Shown piece by piece: positions 1 through 6,978 of a DNA stretch of 17,161 nt; the first letter of the stretch is position 1, and each line of letters starts with the position of its first letter. Under the pieces are notes generated by a model, which saw only the letters and a list, made by a program, of their open reading frames with translations, was not told the origin of the DNA and did no database searches. Origin of the DNA: Anaerolineae bacterium (GTDB taxonomy: Bacteria > Chloroflexota > Anaerolineae > Aggregatilineales > Phototrophicaceae); the NCBI GenBank assembly GCA_025454715.1, contig JALONY010000035.1, positions 1 to 17,161 of the forward strand, written 5' to 3'. Position numbers and translations under genes: made by a program.

Positions 1-615
1 GTGTACGGTGTGCGAGTAGGCGTTGGTGCACAGCAACACCTGTTGCGCGTGAAAGGTAAACTTGCGGGTGCGGACGACCACATGCCCCTCGGCCTGCTCG
101 AGGCCATAGAGCTCGTTGTTGTCGATAAAATCCGCCCGCGACTCGCGTAGGGCGGCCTGCGCCAGCTCGACCGGCTGCACCGCGCCGTCTTGGGGTTGCT
201 CGAGGGCCGCCAGATAACCGCGCCCAAGCGGGTCGTGGTCATGGAAGACCGGCGAGAGGCCATCGGCGCGCATGGCGGCGTAGGCCAATGTCAAATCCTA
301 GGCCTCGGTCTCCGACTCGGCCAACAGCATCGACCCGATGCGCTCGAAACGCACCCCGTGCGCCGCGATCAGTTCGTGCCAAATGTGGTGGGTGCGCTCG
401 CTGATGGCATAGGCGTCGAGGCCGGTAATCATGAAGCCGGCATTGCGCCCCGAAGCGCCTTGCGCCACGTCACGCATCTCGGTGATGACCGGCACGCGCC
501 CGTGCCGCCGGACGAACACCGCCGCCGCCGTCCCGACGATGCCCGCCCCTACGATCAACACATCGACCTCGCGCACCGGTTGCTTGCCATCCGCCTGCCA
601 CACCGAAACCGTCAT
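1..615 (-). pseudogene. FAD-dependent oxidoreductase (DAO family), 5' portion, interrupted by an in-frame TAG
   Basis: From ATG at 615 the protein opens with a Rossmann dinucleotide-binding motif (GAGIVG, residues 23-28), followed by GASGRNAGF (53-61), the signature of glycine-oxidase/sarcosine-oxidase-like DAO enzymes. These are soluble flavoproteins that oxidise amines or amino acids. After residue 105 comes TAG (298-300). The same frame then stays open for 99 more codons to the window edge and still reads as DAO sequence: a DPLGRG segment, a QPVELAQAAL helix, and a V-T-R-K-F strand leading to LLCTNAYSH, where family members have a 'v.atnay' segment. So this is one gene with a nonsense codon (one change from CAG or GAG), not two genes. 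I prefer ATG 615, which follows a GGGGGA stretch, to ATG 630. The 3' end lies outside the window. A sequencing error is the main alternative. Confidence 0.78.
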
Positions 616-700
616 CGCCCATCCCCCCATCTAGGAACCTTGTCGTTAGCCGAAGTGTACCGCACCGGCAAACGACCATCCAACAGGCCAGCCTTGCACG

Positions 701-1489
701 CTACTCACTCACCACAAACCCGACCGCTTGCAGCTCGACCCCGTTGGCGCTTAGGACGATTTGGTAGGTGCTGCCGCTGGTAAACGTAAAATCGCTCTGA
801 TCGACGAAAAACCAGATGCACGCCCCCTCGACCCGAAAATCGGGGGCGAACTCGTAATAGGCCACCTCTTGCCCATCTTTCAACCAGCGCGAGCCAATCA
901 CCCCGCCGGGCGCGAGGTTATAGGCGGTGGCCACCACATAAATCTGCGCGGTGCTGGGCGAGAAGGTCACGACCGGCTCCAGCGCGCAATCGTCCGACCC
1001 AACCGCGGCGGCGGTCACGACATCGGCGAGGCGCGGTAGAGCGGGGTCGAGCGTGTTGGTCGGCTGGGCGGGCGGGATGGTCACGTTGGGGGTGGGGGTG
1101 CTCTCGGTGTCGGGCGTCGGCGCAGAGAGCGTCACACCGCCCGCCACGGTCAGCAGGTCGGGGGTGGGGGTGGCCTGCACCGGCGAGGTGGGCAACACCA
1201 CCGGCGTGATTTGCCGCACGTCGGGGCGCGGCACATCGAGCGCCTCCAGCGTGCTGATGAGGTTATTTTGGCGGCTGCGCGCACGGCTGAGCAGGTCGTT
1301 GGCGGCCACGCGGGTGGCGTCACGCTGGTCTGCCCCGAAGGTGGCGCTGGCGCGCAACAGCGCGGCCTCGGTCGCGAGGGTGCCGTTGAGGGCGGCGTTG
1401 GTTTGTGCAGGGGCGGGGTCGGGCGCGGGCGCACAGGCCGCCAGCACCCCCGCGCACAGCACCCATACCCCCGCGCACAGCCGACGCAT
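701..1489 (-). CDS. Lipoprotein with Pro/Thr-rich linker, function unknown
   Basis: A 262-residue protein, placed at ATG 1489 because that codon overlaps the pncC stop (TGATG) and begins a proper lipoprotein signal: MRR, a hydrophobic core, then lipobox LAAC with the acylated Cys at residue 19. An in-frame ATG at 1570 would bury the signal and is rejected. The mature part has an Ala-rich, probably helical stretch (about 28-85), a Pro/Thr/Gln low-complexity linker (about 90-145) and a compact C-terminal domain (about 155-262) with alternating beta-like hydrophobics, two Cys that could pair, and a W-x-x-x-G-x-x-V-A-Y segment. The stop is TAG. It should sit on the outer face of the cytoplasmic membrane after LspA processing; lspA lies about 4 kb away. 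I do not recognise the C-terminal domain. A role in NAD metabolism because of pncC coupling would be speculation. Confidence 0.85.
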   Translation of the reverse strand: MRRLCAGVWVLCAGVLAACAPAPDPAPAQTNAALNGTLATEAALLRASATFGADQRDATRVAANDLLSRARSRQNNLISTLEALDVPRPDVRQITPVVLPTSPVQATPTPDLLTVAGGVTLSAPTPDTESTPTPNVTIPPAQPTNTLDPALPRLADVVTAAAVGSDDCALEPVVTFSPSTAQIYVVATAYNLAPGGVIGSRWLKDGQEVAYYEFAPDFRVEGACIWFFVDQSDFTFTSGSTYQIVLSANGVELQAVGFVVSE

Positions 1490-1971
1490 CAACCCAGCCG
1501 CTCCAACAGCAAGCGCAAGGCCGCCTCGGCGGAGCGCTCCTTGTTGAGCGTGCGGTCGTTGCTGTTCCAATTGAACACCGACGGGAAGGTACCGTGTGGT
1601 GTGGCAATCGCCATGTGCACCAAGCCGACCGGCTTTTCGGGCGTGCCGCCGCCCGGGCCCGCGATGCCGGTCACGCCGATGGCGTAATCGACCCGCAGGG
1701 CGCGCCGTGCGCCCTCGGCCATCGCCACCGCCACCGGCTCACTGACCGCGCCGTGCTGAATCAGCAAGCTGGCGGGCACGCCCAGCAACTGCTCCTTGGC
1801 GCTGTTGGCATAGGCCACGATGCCGCCCAGCACATAGGCCGAGCTGCCCGCCACCTCGGTCAGCAGGTGAGCGATCAGGCCGCCGGTGCAGCTTTCCGCC
1901 GTCCCGACCGTGCGATGCAAGGCCTTCAGGCGTTGCCCGACCAAGACTTCTAAAGGGGTGTCTTGCGCCAT
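1489..1971 (-). CDS. pncC: Nicotinamide-nucleotide amidohydrolase PncC (CinA C-terminal family)
   Basis: A 160-residue stand-alone CinA C-terminal domain, the usual length for PncC. The enzyme deamidates NMN to nicotinate mononucleotide plus ammonia in the cytoplasm, recycling the NMN released by NAD-dependent DNA ligase. Family motifs are clear: AESCTGG (25-31) with the nucleophile region, a GGIVAYAN segment (49-56) and [18 protein letters not shown] (99-116). The N-terminal molybdopterin-binding-like domain of full-length CinA is absent. I chose ATG 1971, which begins [10 protein letters not shown] like a normal family N-terminus; the ATG at 2025 would add 18 residues unlike the family and lie in the upstream leader. 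A GGAG lies about 11 bases upstream. Its TGA overlaps the ATG of the downstream lipoprotein, suggesting translational coupling. Confidence 0.93.
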   Translation of the reverse strand: MAQDTPLEVLVGQRLKALHRTVGTAESCTGGLIAHLLTEVAGSSAYVLGGIVAYANSAKEQLLGVPASLLIQHGAVSEPVAVAMAEGARRALRVDYAIGVTGIAGPGGGTPEKPVGLVHMAIATPHGTFPSVFNWNSNDRTLNKERSAEAALRLLLERLG

Positions 1972-2044
1972 GAGGTGTGTACTCCGTTTCTGCGACCCCA
2001 ACGTCGCGCCGACAAGTTTGGGCAATTCTACCTATCTTACCGCG

Positions 2045-2073
2045 TTCGCCCAGAGGGTGAATTGGGCTATAAT
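2045..2073 (+). promoter_or_regulatory. Candidate sigma-70-type promoter for the 2122 lipoprotein
   Basis: A perfect TATAAT lies at 2068-2073, with a poor -35 (TTCGCC, 3 of 6) 17 bases upstream. Transcription would start near 2080, giving a leader of about 40 bases before the ATG at 2122. Only the -10 is convincing. Confidence 0.42.
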
Positions 2074-2121
2074 GTGGGATAATCCCCGATGTTTTGGGAT
2101 AGCGAGGGAAAACCATTAGCG

Positions 2122-2871
2122 ATGGGCTTCTGGGGTTGGCGACTGGGCGTGTGTGCCGCGTTCATCAGCGTGATGGTCACGGCCTGTTCACCGGCCTTGC
2201 CCCCGACCCCGCCCATCGACGGCAGTAGTACCCCCTTGCCCGTCACCCTGACGGTGGTCAAGCCGCCCGGTGGCGGCTCCCCCACCAGCCCCGCCCCCCG
2301 CATCATGACCGCCACCCCCGCCGCCGCCCCACGCCTCGAGGCCGACGCGCCGCAGTGTGAGCCGTTGTTGGGCGGTGGGGTGCAGTGCGTCGGGTTGGTG
2401 CTCAACCGCCAAGCCGAGCCGGTCGGGTGGGTGTCGCTGCACACCCTCGAGCGGACGGCGGGGCAAGCCGACCGCACCCACGCCTTCGCCCTCGAGCAAC
2501 CGTTCGTGCCCGCGTTCGGCAGCGCCCCCTACCGCTTCTTGACCGACACCCTGCCCGATGAAATCATCTTGAGCATCGACGGCCAAACCGCGCCCGACGC
2601 CCATTGGCAAGCGCTGGCGGTAGAGGCCGATGACGCCACCTCCGGCAACGACAGCTATCGGGTGCGCGGGCGGCTTCGCAATACCAGCACCGTGCCGGTC
2701 GAGATGGCGCGGGCGGTGGTGGTGGTGTTCGAGGGCGAGCAGATGGTCGGTTTCCGCGTGATTGCGCTGGGGCGGGTCGGGGCGGGCGAGGCGGTCGATG
2801 TGGTGTTGACGTGGGGCGGGCGCGCCCAATCTCACCACCTGAGCGGGATGGGGTGGCGGGTGGTGCGCTGA
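2122..2871 (+). CDS. Lipoprotein, possible FxLYD-like C-terminal domain
   Basis: A 249-residue protein from ATG 2122, which starts a lipoprotein signal: MGFWGWR, a hydrophobic core, and lipobox VTAC with Cys22. The ATG at 2089 would add 11 polar residues before the signal and lies only about 10 bases after the likely transcription start. A Pro/Thr-rich tether follows (about 24-70). Next comes a region with two Cys (about 77-90, SEQ pattern C-x-P-L-L-G-G-G-V-Q-C) and a C-terminal beta domain (about 175-249). In that domain V-R-G-R-L-R-N-T-S, V-V-V-V-F-E-G and a G-A-G-E turn match the layout of FxLYD-type envelope domains; that assignment is by eye and tentative. It is divergent from pncC, and the shared spacer carries its promoter. 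It is probably a surface-anchored protein; the function is unknown. Confidence 0.85.
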   Translation: MGFWGWRLGVCAAFISVMVTACSPALPPTPPIDGSSTPLPVTLTVVKPPGGGSPTSPAPRIMTATPAAAPRLEADAPQCEPLLGGGVQCVGLVLNRQAEPVGWVSLHTLERTAGQADRTHAFALEQPFVPAFGSAPYRFLTDTLPDEIILSIDGQTAPDAHWQALAVEADDATSGNDSYRVRGRLRNTSTVPVEMARAVVVVFEGEQMVGFRVIALGRVGAGEAVDVVLTWGGRAQSHHLSGMGWRVVR

Positions 2872-2873
2872 GC

Positions 2874-2907
2874 GTAGGCCGAACGCCTACCCCGTTGGGG
2901 TGCTTTT
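2874..2907 (+). terminator. Weak tandem hairpins after the lipoprotein gene
   Basis: Immediately after the stop codon, GTAGGC (2874-2879) pairs with GCCTAC (2885-2890). Overlapping this, ACCCC (2889-2893) pairs with GGGGT (2897-2901) ahead of a short T run (2904-2907). The stems are short and mutually exclusive at their junction, so termination here is possible but not strong. Confidence 0.35.
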
Positions 2908-2930
2908 GCGCTACACTTGCCCACGATAAC

Positions 2931-2965
2931 GAAAACGGCTCATCGTTTATCGATGAACCGTTTTC
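2931..2965 (-). terminator. 15-bp hairpin terminator of the tRNA-Leu transcript (possibly bidirectional)
   Basis: Arms 2931-2945 and 2951-2965 pair around a 5-base loop, with an A-tract on one side and a T-tract on the other, so it can serve both strands. In minus-strand RNA all 15 positions pair, with one G-U wobble. In plus-strand RNA the same position is a C-A mismatch. That asymmetry fits a terminator kept mainly for the tRNA gene, which ends 8 bases before it. Confidence 0.7.
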
Positions 2966-2973
2966 AAGAGATG

Positions 2974-3055
2974 TGCCGGAGGTGGGAGTCGAACCCACAC
3001 GCCTTTGGGGCAAACGATTTTGAGTCGTTCGTGGCTGCCATTTCACCACTCCGGC
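2974..3055 (-). tRNA. tRNA-Leu (anticodon CAA)
   Basis: A complete class II tRNA. The 7-bp acceptor stem pairs GCCGGAG with CTCCGGC. The D arm closes GTG with CAC. The anticodon stem is AACGA/TCGTT around the loop CTCAAAA, which places CAA at positions 34-36 and reads UUG. A long variable arm typical of tRNA-Leu follows, then a T arm GTGGG-TTCGACT-CCCAC. The discriminator base is A (2974), as leucyl-tRNA synthetase expects. CCA is not encoded; the next bases are CAT, so CCA must be added after transcription. Confidence 0.96.
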
Positions 3056-3067
3056 GACGTGCTATTT

Positions 3068-3096
3068 AGTATAGGCAAAACGGACGGAAACGTCAA
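3068..3096 (-). promoter_or_regulatory. Promoter of tRNA-Leu
   Basis: On the minus strand TTGACG (3096-3091) and TATACT (3073-3068) are separated by exactly 17 bases. Each matches consensus at five of six positions. The tRNA begins 12 bases below the -10. The -35 box overlaps the first base of the ECF sigma start codon on the other strand. Confidence 0.78.
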
Positions 3097-3698
3097 TGCC
3101 GACCCTGTCAGATGATGTGGAATTGGTCTTGGCCGCCCAACGGGGTGACCTCGACTCCTTTAACGCGCTGGTGACGCGCTATCAAAACGCGGCCTACAGC
3201 GTGGCCTATCGCTTGCTGGGCGACCCGTTTCGGGCGTCCGACGCGGCACAAGAGGCGTTCATCCACGCCTACCGCAAGATTCACGACTTCCGTGGGGGGA
3301 GCTTTCGGGCGTGGTTGCTGCGGATCGTGACCAACGGGGTGTACGACCGCCTGCGCTACGAGAAGCGCCGCCCTGCCGACTCGATCGAAGACCTGCCGGG
3401 GGCAGAGGGCGACGACGGCGCGCCGTTGGCCGCCCCCGACGCCTCGCCGGAACAAGCCGCCGAGCAACGCGACCTGCAACGCGCCATCCAAGACTGCCTG
3501 AGCGGGTTGTCGGACGACCAGCGCACCACGCTGGTGATGTTCGACATCGAAGACTATAGCTATCAAGAAGTGGCCGACACCACGGCGTCACAGCTCGGGA
3601 CGGTCAAATCGCGCCTCAGCCGCGCCCGACTCGCCATGCGCCGGTGCCTCGAGGCCAAACGGGAACTTTTTGCCGATGTGTTTCGTCTGGATTCGTAA
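3096..3698 (+). CDS. ECF (group 4) RNA polymerase sigma factor
   Basis: A 200-residue sigma factor made of region 2 and region 4 only, the ECF plan. Region 2 spans about 22-92, with the polymerase-contact motif DAAQEAF (49-55) and an RAWLLRIVTN-VYDRLR stretch corresponding to regions 2.3-2.4. A loose acidic/Ala/Pro linker (93-125) follows, then region 4 (about 127-182), whose helix-turn-helix reads YSYQEVA...LGTVKSRLSRAR. It would direct RNA polymerase to a dedicated set of promoters when its anti-sigma releases it; the downstream gene is the obvious candidate partner. The start at ATG 3096 has only a weak GGA-rich leader, and no better start is available. The promoter is not identifiable, because the upstream DNA is the tRNA gene read backwards. 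ECF subgroup is not assignable by eye. Confidence 0.95.
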   Translation: MPTLSDDVELVLAAQRGDLDSFNALVTRYQNAAYSVAYRLLGDPFRASDAAQEAFIHAYRKIHDFRGGSFRAWLLRIVTNGVYDRLRYEKRRPADSIEDLPGAEGDDGAPLAAPDASPEQAAEQRDLQRAIQDCLSGLSDDQRTTLVMFDIEDYSYQEVADTTASQLGTVKSRLSRARLAMRRCLEAKRELFADVFRLDS

Positions 3699-3740
3699 CA
3701 AGCTCAACCCAGTGGCCGCCGACGCGGCAAGGCGTGCGTC

Positions 3741-4655
3741 ATGCTGACCGACCGCGATTATGACCTGATTTCTGCTTACCTCGACGATGCGCTGGAGGGC
3801 GATGACCTGCGCGCCGTCGAGCAGCGCCTCGCCACCGACCCCGCCTTTGCTGCCGAGGTGGCGGTGATGCGCCGCGTGGTCGCGCTCATCCACGACCTGC
3901 CCGAGCTGGCCGCCCCGCGAGACTTTCGATTGACCCGCGAGCAAGCCAGCCGCATCGACCGTGAGCGCGCCGCCAGCGCCCCGCCCTCGCCCCGCTGGGG
4001 GTGGGTGCAGCGTTACGGCTTGCGCGTGGTGAGCGCCGCGGCCTCGACCATCCTGCTGGTGGCCGGTTTCGTCGGGTTGATGCAGGCCAACACCCCCAGA
4101 ACCCAAAACCTCTCCGGTGGCGAGGTGGCGATGGCCGCCGAGACCCTCGCGCCCACGCCCGAACCGCTGATGACCACCGTGGCGACCGAGGAGATGGAGG
4201 CGATGAGCGACGAGGGCGCGGGCGAGGACGCCGATACGCTCTTGTTCCAGTCGCAACCCGCCCCCGACCTTGCCGGTACCGCAGACGTGGACGTGTTGCC
4301 GATGGCGGCGATGGTCACCGGCCAAGACCTGACCGCCACGCCCGCCGAGGATGCCGCGTTCCGGAGCTTCGCCCTGCCTGAGGGGACGCCCGCGCCGCAG
4401 ACCTTCGAGGCCGCACCCGCGGGCGGGATGGGCGAGATGCCGCTTGCGACCGCCTCGCCGTTGCCCAGCCTTGCGCCGCCCGTGGCCGCCCCGACCAGCG
4501 CCCCACCGGTGCAGACGGACGCCCCAGATGTTACACTAGGGCAAACACCCGCCGACCCGCCCGCCGAACTGCCGTGGGGGGCGCTCGCCTCGATACTCGC
4601 GGGTGCCGTGCTCGGCCTCATCACCGTCTTGGGGGTGCTGCGCCGTCGCGGCTAA
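3741..4655 (+). CDS. Anti-sigma-factor-like two-pass membrane protein
   Basis: A 304-residue protein starting 42 bases after the sigma gene. The N-terminus (about 1-50) has the helical layout of an anti-sigma domain: L-I-S-A-Y-L-D followed by L-R-A-V-E-Q-R-L and an F-A-A-E-V-A helix. It lacks the His/Cys residues of zinc-binding anti-sigma (ZAS) proteins. A membrane helix lies at about 94-114. About 160 residues of Ala/Pro/Thr-rich, Cys-free, Met-containing linker follow (115-276), then a second membrane helix (about 278-299) ending in RRRG. Predicted topology is N-terminus in, linker outside, C-terminus in. It probably holds the upstream sigma factor at the membrane and senses an envelope state; the linker's signal is unknown. 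Codon use and GC match its neighbours. Confidence 0.82.
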   Translation: MLTDRDYDLISAYLDDALEGDDLRAVEQRLATDPAFAAEVAVMRRVVALIHDLPELAAPRDFRLTREQASRIDRERAASAPPSPRWGWVQRYGLRVVSAAASTILLVAGFVGLMQANTPRTQNLSGGEVAMAAETLAPTPEPLMTTVATEEMEAMSDEGAGEDADTLLFQSQPAPDLAGTADVDVLPMAAMVTGQDLTATPAEDAAFRSFALPEGTPAPQTFEAAPAGGMGEMPLATASPLPSLAPPVAAPTSAPPVQTDAPDVTLGQTPADPPAELPWGALASILAGAVLGLITVLGVLRRRG

Positions 4656-4733
4656 GCCATCAGACACACGGCGTACCGCGCCCCTCGCACCGCACGGCGG
4701 CGGGCGGCGCGCAGAAAGGCACACATCCCCGTT

Positions 4734-5750
4734 ATGGAGACCTCGACCTCCCTGCCGCTGGCGCTCACCGTCGGCGGCCTGACCTTCCTCTTGGGCGTCA
4801 TCTGGGGCGGCCCCTTCATCGAAATTTTGCGCCGGTTGCGGATGGGCAAGAACATCCTGCCCGAGGTCTCGCAACACGCCCACAAAAAAGGCACCCCGAC
4901 CACCGGCGGCACCATGATCGTCATCCCGACCGTGTTGTTGTGCGTGGCGCTCAACATCTCCAGCGTGTTGCGCGGTGGCGACGGCGGCTCGATTTTCTTG
5001 TTGTTGGCGGTGATGGTCGGTTTCGCCATTTTGGGCTGGATTGACGACTTCGAGGGCATCCGCATCTCTCGCGGCCTGATGGGCGAGGGCTTGTCGCCCC
5101 GCGTCAAACTGCTTGGCCAGCTGGTGCTGGCGACCGGCGCGGCGGTGGTGTTCTCGTTGTATGACGGCGGTTTTGCGGCGGCCAATCAGGTGAGCGTGCC
5201 GTTGTTGCCGGTCGCCATCGAGATTCCGCCGTGGTTGTTCATCCCCATCACCGTCTTCATCATCATCGGCAGCAGTAACGCGGTCAATTTCACCGACGGC
5301 CTCGACGGGCTCTGCGGCCTGATTTCGGCCACCGCCTTCGCCGCGTATGGGGTGATTGCGTATGTGCAGGGGCAGGTGTTCATCACTCAGTTTTGCTTCG
5401 TGCTGGTCGGGGCGTGCTTCGCCTTCTTGTGGTTCAACGCCCACCCGGCCAAGCTGTTCATGGGCGATACCGGCAGCATGGCGCTGGGGGCGGCGCTCGG
5501 GCTGGTGGCGGTGATGACCGGCCAATGGCTGTTGTTGCCGTTGATTGCCATCGTGCCGGTGGCCGAGACCATCAGCGTGATTTTGCAGGTCGGCTACGCC
5601 CGCTTGACCGGTGGGCAACGCTTGTTCCGCATGGCGCCGCTGCACCATCATTACGAAAAAATCGGTTGGAGCGAGACACAGGTCATGCAGCGTTTTTGGT
5701 TGATTGGGGTGTTGTGCGCGATGGTCGGGGTGGCGCTGGCATTGCTATGA
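4734..5750 (+). CDS. mraY: Phospho-N-acetylmuramoyl-pentapeptide transferase MraY
   Basis: A 338-residue polytopic membrane enzyme that transfers phospho-MurNAc-pentapeptide from UDP to undecaprenyl phosphate, making lipid I for peptidoglycan. Diagnostic motifs are HAHKKGTPTTGG (48-59), the Asp pair in GWIDDFEG (D104-D105), NFTDGLDG (185-192, with D188), FMGDTGS (243-247 region, D245) and the MraY-specific APLHHHYEK...GW (301-312). The HHH motif separates it from WecA/TagO relatives. About ten hydrophobic segments are visible. ATG 4734 is the only plausible start; a GAAAGG lies about 14 bases upstream, farther than usual. The gene follows the anti-sigma gene by 78 bases and ends in ATGA, shared with lspA, so the two are translationally coupled. 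It lies apart from any visible mur/fts cluster. Confidence 0.95.
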   Translation: METSTSLPLALTVGGLTFLLGVIWGGPFIEILRRLRMGKNILPEVSQHAHKKGTPTTGGTMIVIPTVLLCVALNISSVLRGGDGGSIFLLLAVMVGFAILGWIDDFEGIRISRGLMGEGLSPRVKLLGQLVLATGAAVVFSLYDGGFAAANQVSVPLLPVAIEIPPWLFIPITVFIIIGSSNAVNFTDGLDGLCGLISATAFAAYGVIAYVQGQVFITQFCFVLVGACFAFLWFNAHPAKLFMGDTGSMALGAALGLVAVMTGQWLLLPLIAIVPVAETISVILQVGYARLTGGQRLFRMAPLHHHYEKIGWSETQVMQRFWLIGVLCAMVGVALALL

Positions 5751-6283
5751 GCGACTCACTCCCCTCCCTCATGGTAGCGCGCCCGAGCGCCCGTCATTGG
5801 CTGGCGCTGGTTGGCCTGATTGGCGGCGTCTTGTTGATTGACCAAGCCAGTAAGCTCTTGATTATCGACCGCGTGGCCGTCGGGCAGATGGTGGTGCCCA
5901 TCCCCGCCCTGCGCGAGGTGTTCCGCATCATCCACAGCCAAAACACCGGCGCGGCCTTCGGGATGTTCAGCGGCGCGGGCGATGTGTTCAGCGTGATTGC
6001 GGTGGTCGTCTCCATCCTCATGCTGGTCATGCATCACCGCAGTTCGGCGGGGGCGTGGGGGCAACGCATCGGCTTCGGCTTGGTGATTGGCGGGGCGCTG
6101 GGCAACGCCATCGACCGCGTGATGTATGGCCACGTCGTCGATTTCATCAATTACCGAATCCCGGGCGTGATTTCCAACGTCTCCAACCTCGCCGACCACG
6201 CCATCGTGGCGGGGGTGTTGGTGTTGTTGTGGCTGAGCTGGCGGCCTACTCGCGCCCAGCCGGAATCGACGCCAACAGCGTAA
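5747..6283 (+). CDS. lspA: Lipoprotein signal peptidase (signal peptidase II)
   Basis: A 178-residue, four-helix membrane aspartyl protease that removes the signal peptide of diacylated prolipoproteins at the lipobox Cys. Family motifs are DQASK (32-36), NTGAAFGMF (66-74), GGALGNAIDRVMYGHVVDF (115-133, catalytic D123) and NLADHAI (147-153, catalytic D150). Most relatives have FN-x-AD where this one has NVSNLAD, but both catalytic Asp residues are present. ATG 5747 overlaps the mraY stop (ATGA), which fixes the start and implies coupling. Likely substrates include the two lipoproteins encoded at 701-1489 and 2122-2871. The 3' end overlaps the convergent Wzz-type gene by 38 bases. A short Pro/Thr tail (167-178) ends the protein. 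Confidence 0.94.
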   Translation: MSDSLPSLMVARPSARHWLALVGLIGGVLLIDQASKLLIIDRVAVGQMVVPIPALREVFRIIHSQNTGAAFGMFSGAGDVFSVIAVVVSILMLVMHHRSSAGAWGQRIGFGLVIGGALGNAIDRVMYGHVVDFINYRIPGVISNVSNLADHAIVAGVLVLLWLSWRPTRAQPESTPTA

Positions 6284-6899
6284 CCTCCAGCTTAGCGAGG
6301 TCTTCGCGGCGGCGCAGCACCATGCTCTCGACGAACTCGATGCCGAACGCGGCCACCACCCCCAACAACACGCCCAGCACCGCCGCCGCCACCGCGTTCA
6401 GGGTGGTTTGGGGCGCGATTTGTTGCAAGGCGGGCGTATCGGGCAGGACGGCCAGCACGCGGTCTTCACGGGCGGCGGCCTGATTTTGCTGGTTGCGATA
6501 CTCGACCAGCGCCTCGCCCCACGCCTGCGCCACCGAGGCGGCGAGGCCGGTATCTTCCAAGTCCACGTCGATTTGGATCACCATGCGGAGCGTGTCGGGC
6601 GCGATGGTCTTGCGCGCCATCAGTTGCTCTGGGGTGTAGGGCAGTTGCAAATCATCGATGATGCGCCCCGCGATTTGCGAGCTGTCGAGGTAGACCACCA
6701 TCGGGTTGAGCAAGAGGCGGCTGGCCTCGGTCAGGCCGAAGTCGGAGCGCGACGGCTGGATCAGCACCAACTGGGTGGCGCGATAGACCGGCGTCTGCAA
6801 GCGCGAGACCACGATGGTCGCACCGGCGGCAATCGCGGCCAGCAACACGACCACCCACCAGCGGCGCAACACGATCATCACGGCTTCACGGAGCGTCAT
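6246..6899 (-). CDS. Wzz/chain-length-determinant-type membrane protein
   Basis: A 217-residue protein with the classic layout: a short cytoplasmic N-terminus (TLREAVMIVLRRWW), membrane helix 1 (about 15-33), an extracytoplasmic domain (34-165) and membrane helix 2 (about 168-190). The charged tail ends in LLASIP, close to the conserved segment after the second helix of Wzz/Wzc proteins. The P-V-Y-R-A-T motif just after helix 1 is also typical. Such proteins set polymer length or couple export of surface polysaccharides. There is no C-terminal tyrosine kinase domain, and the periplasmic part is short. The start at ATG 6899 has AGAGG at a 6-base spacing. No glycosyltransferase or flippase is nearby, so the substrate is unknown. 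The stop is TAG, inside the convergent lspA 3' end. Confidence 0.85.
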   Translation of the reverse strand: MTLREAVMIVLRRWWVVVLLAAIAAGATIVVSRLQTPVYRATQLVLIQPSRSDFGLTEASRLLLNPMVVYLDSSQIAGRIIDDLQLPYTPEQLMARKTIAPDTLRMVIQIDVDLEDTGLAASVAQAWGEALVEYRNQQNQAAAREDRVLAVLPDTPALQQIAPQTTLNAVAAAVLGVLLGVVAAFGIEFVESMVLRRREDLAKLEVTLLASIPAGRE

Positions 6900-6978
6900 G
6901 GCAAACCTCTTTTCATCACGGCCATTGGGGTCATGATGATGAGTGTAGCCACGGGCGCGGGGTTTGTATACGGCAAAT

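Noticed and set aside
298..300. General reassignment of TAG to an amino acid
   Set aside because: TAG ends at least five other genes in the window at family-typical lengths, so it works as a normal stop codon.
4572..4652. LPWG-helix-RRRG at the anti-sigma C-terminus as a true LPxTG sortase signal
   Set aside because: The Thr of LPxTG is missing and no sortase is visible; a second membrane pass is the simpler reading.
4536..5651. A 371-codon minus-strand open frame opposite mraY
   Set aside because: His/Gln/Arg low-complexity antisense product; MraY on the plus strand has all catalytic motifs.
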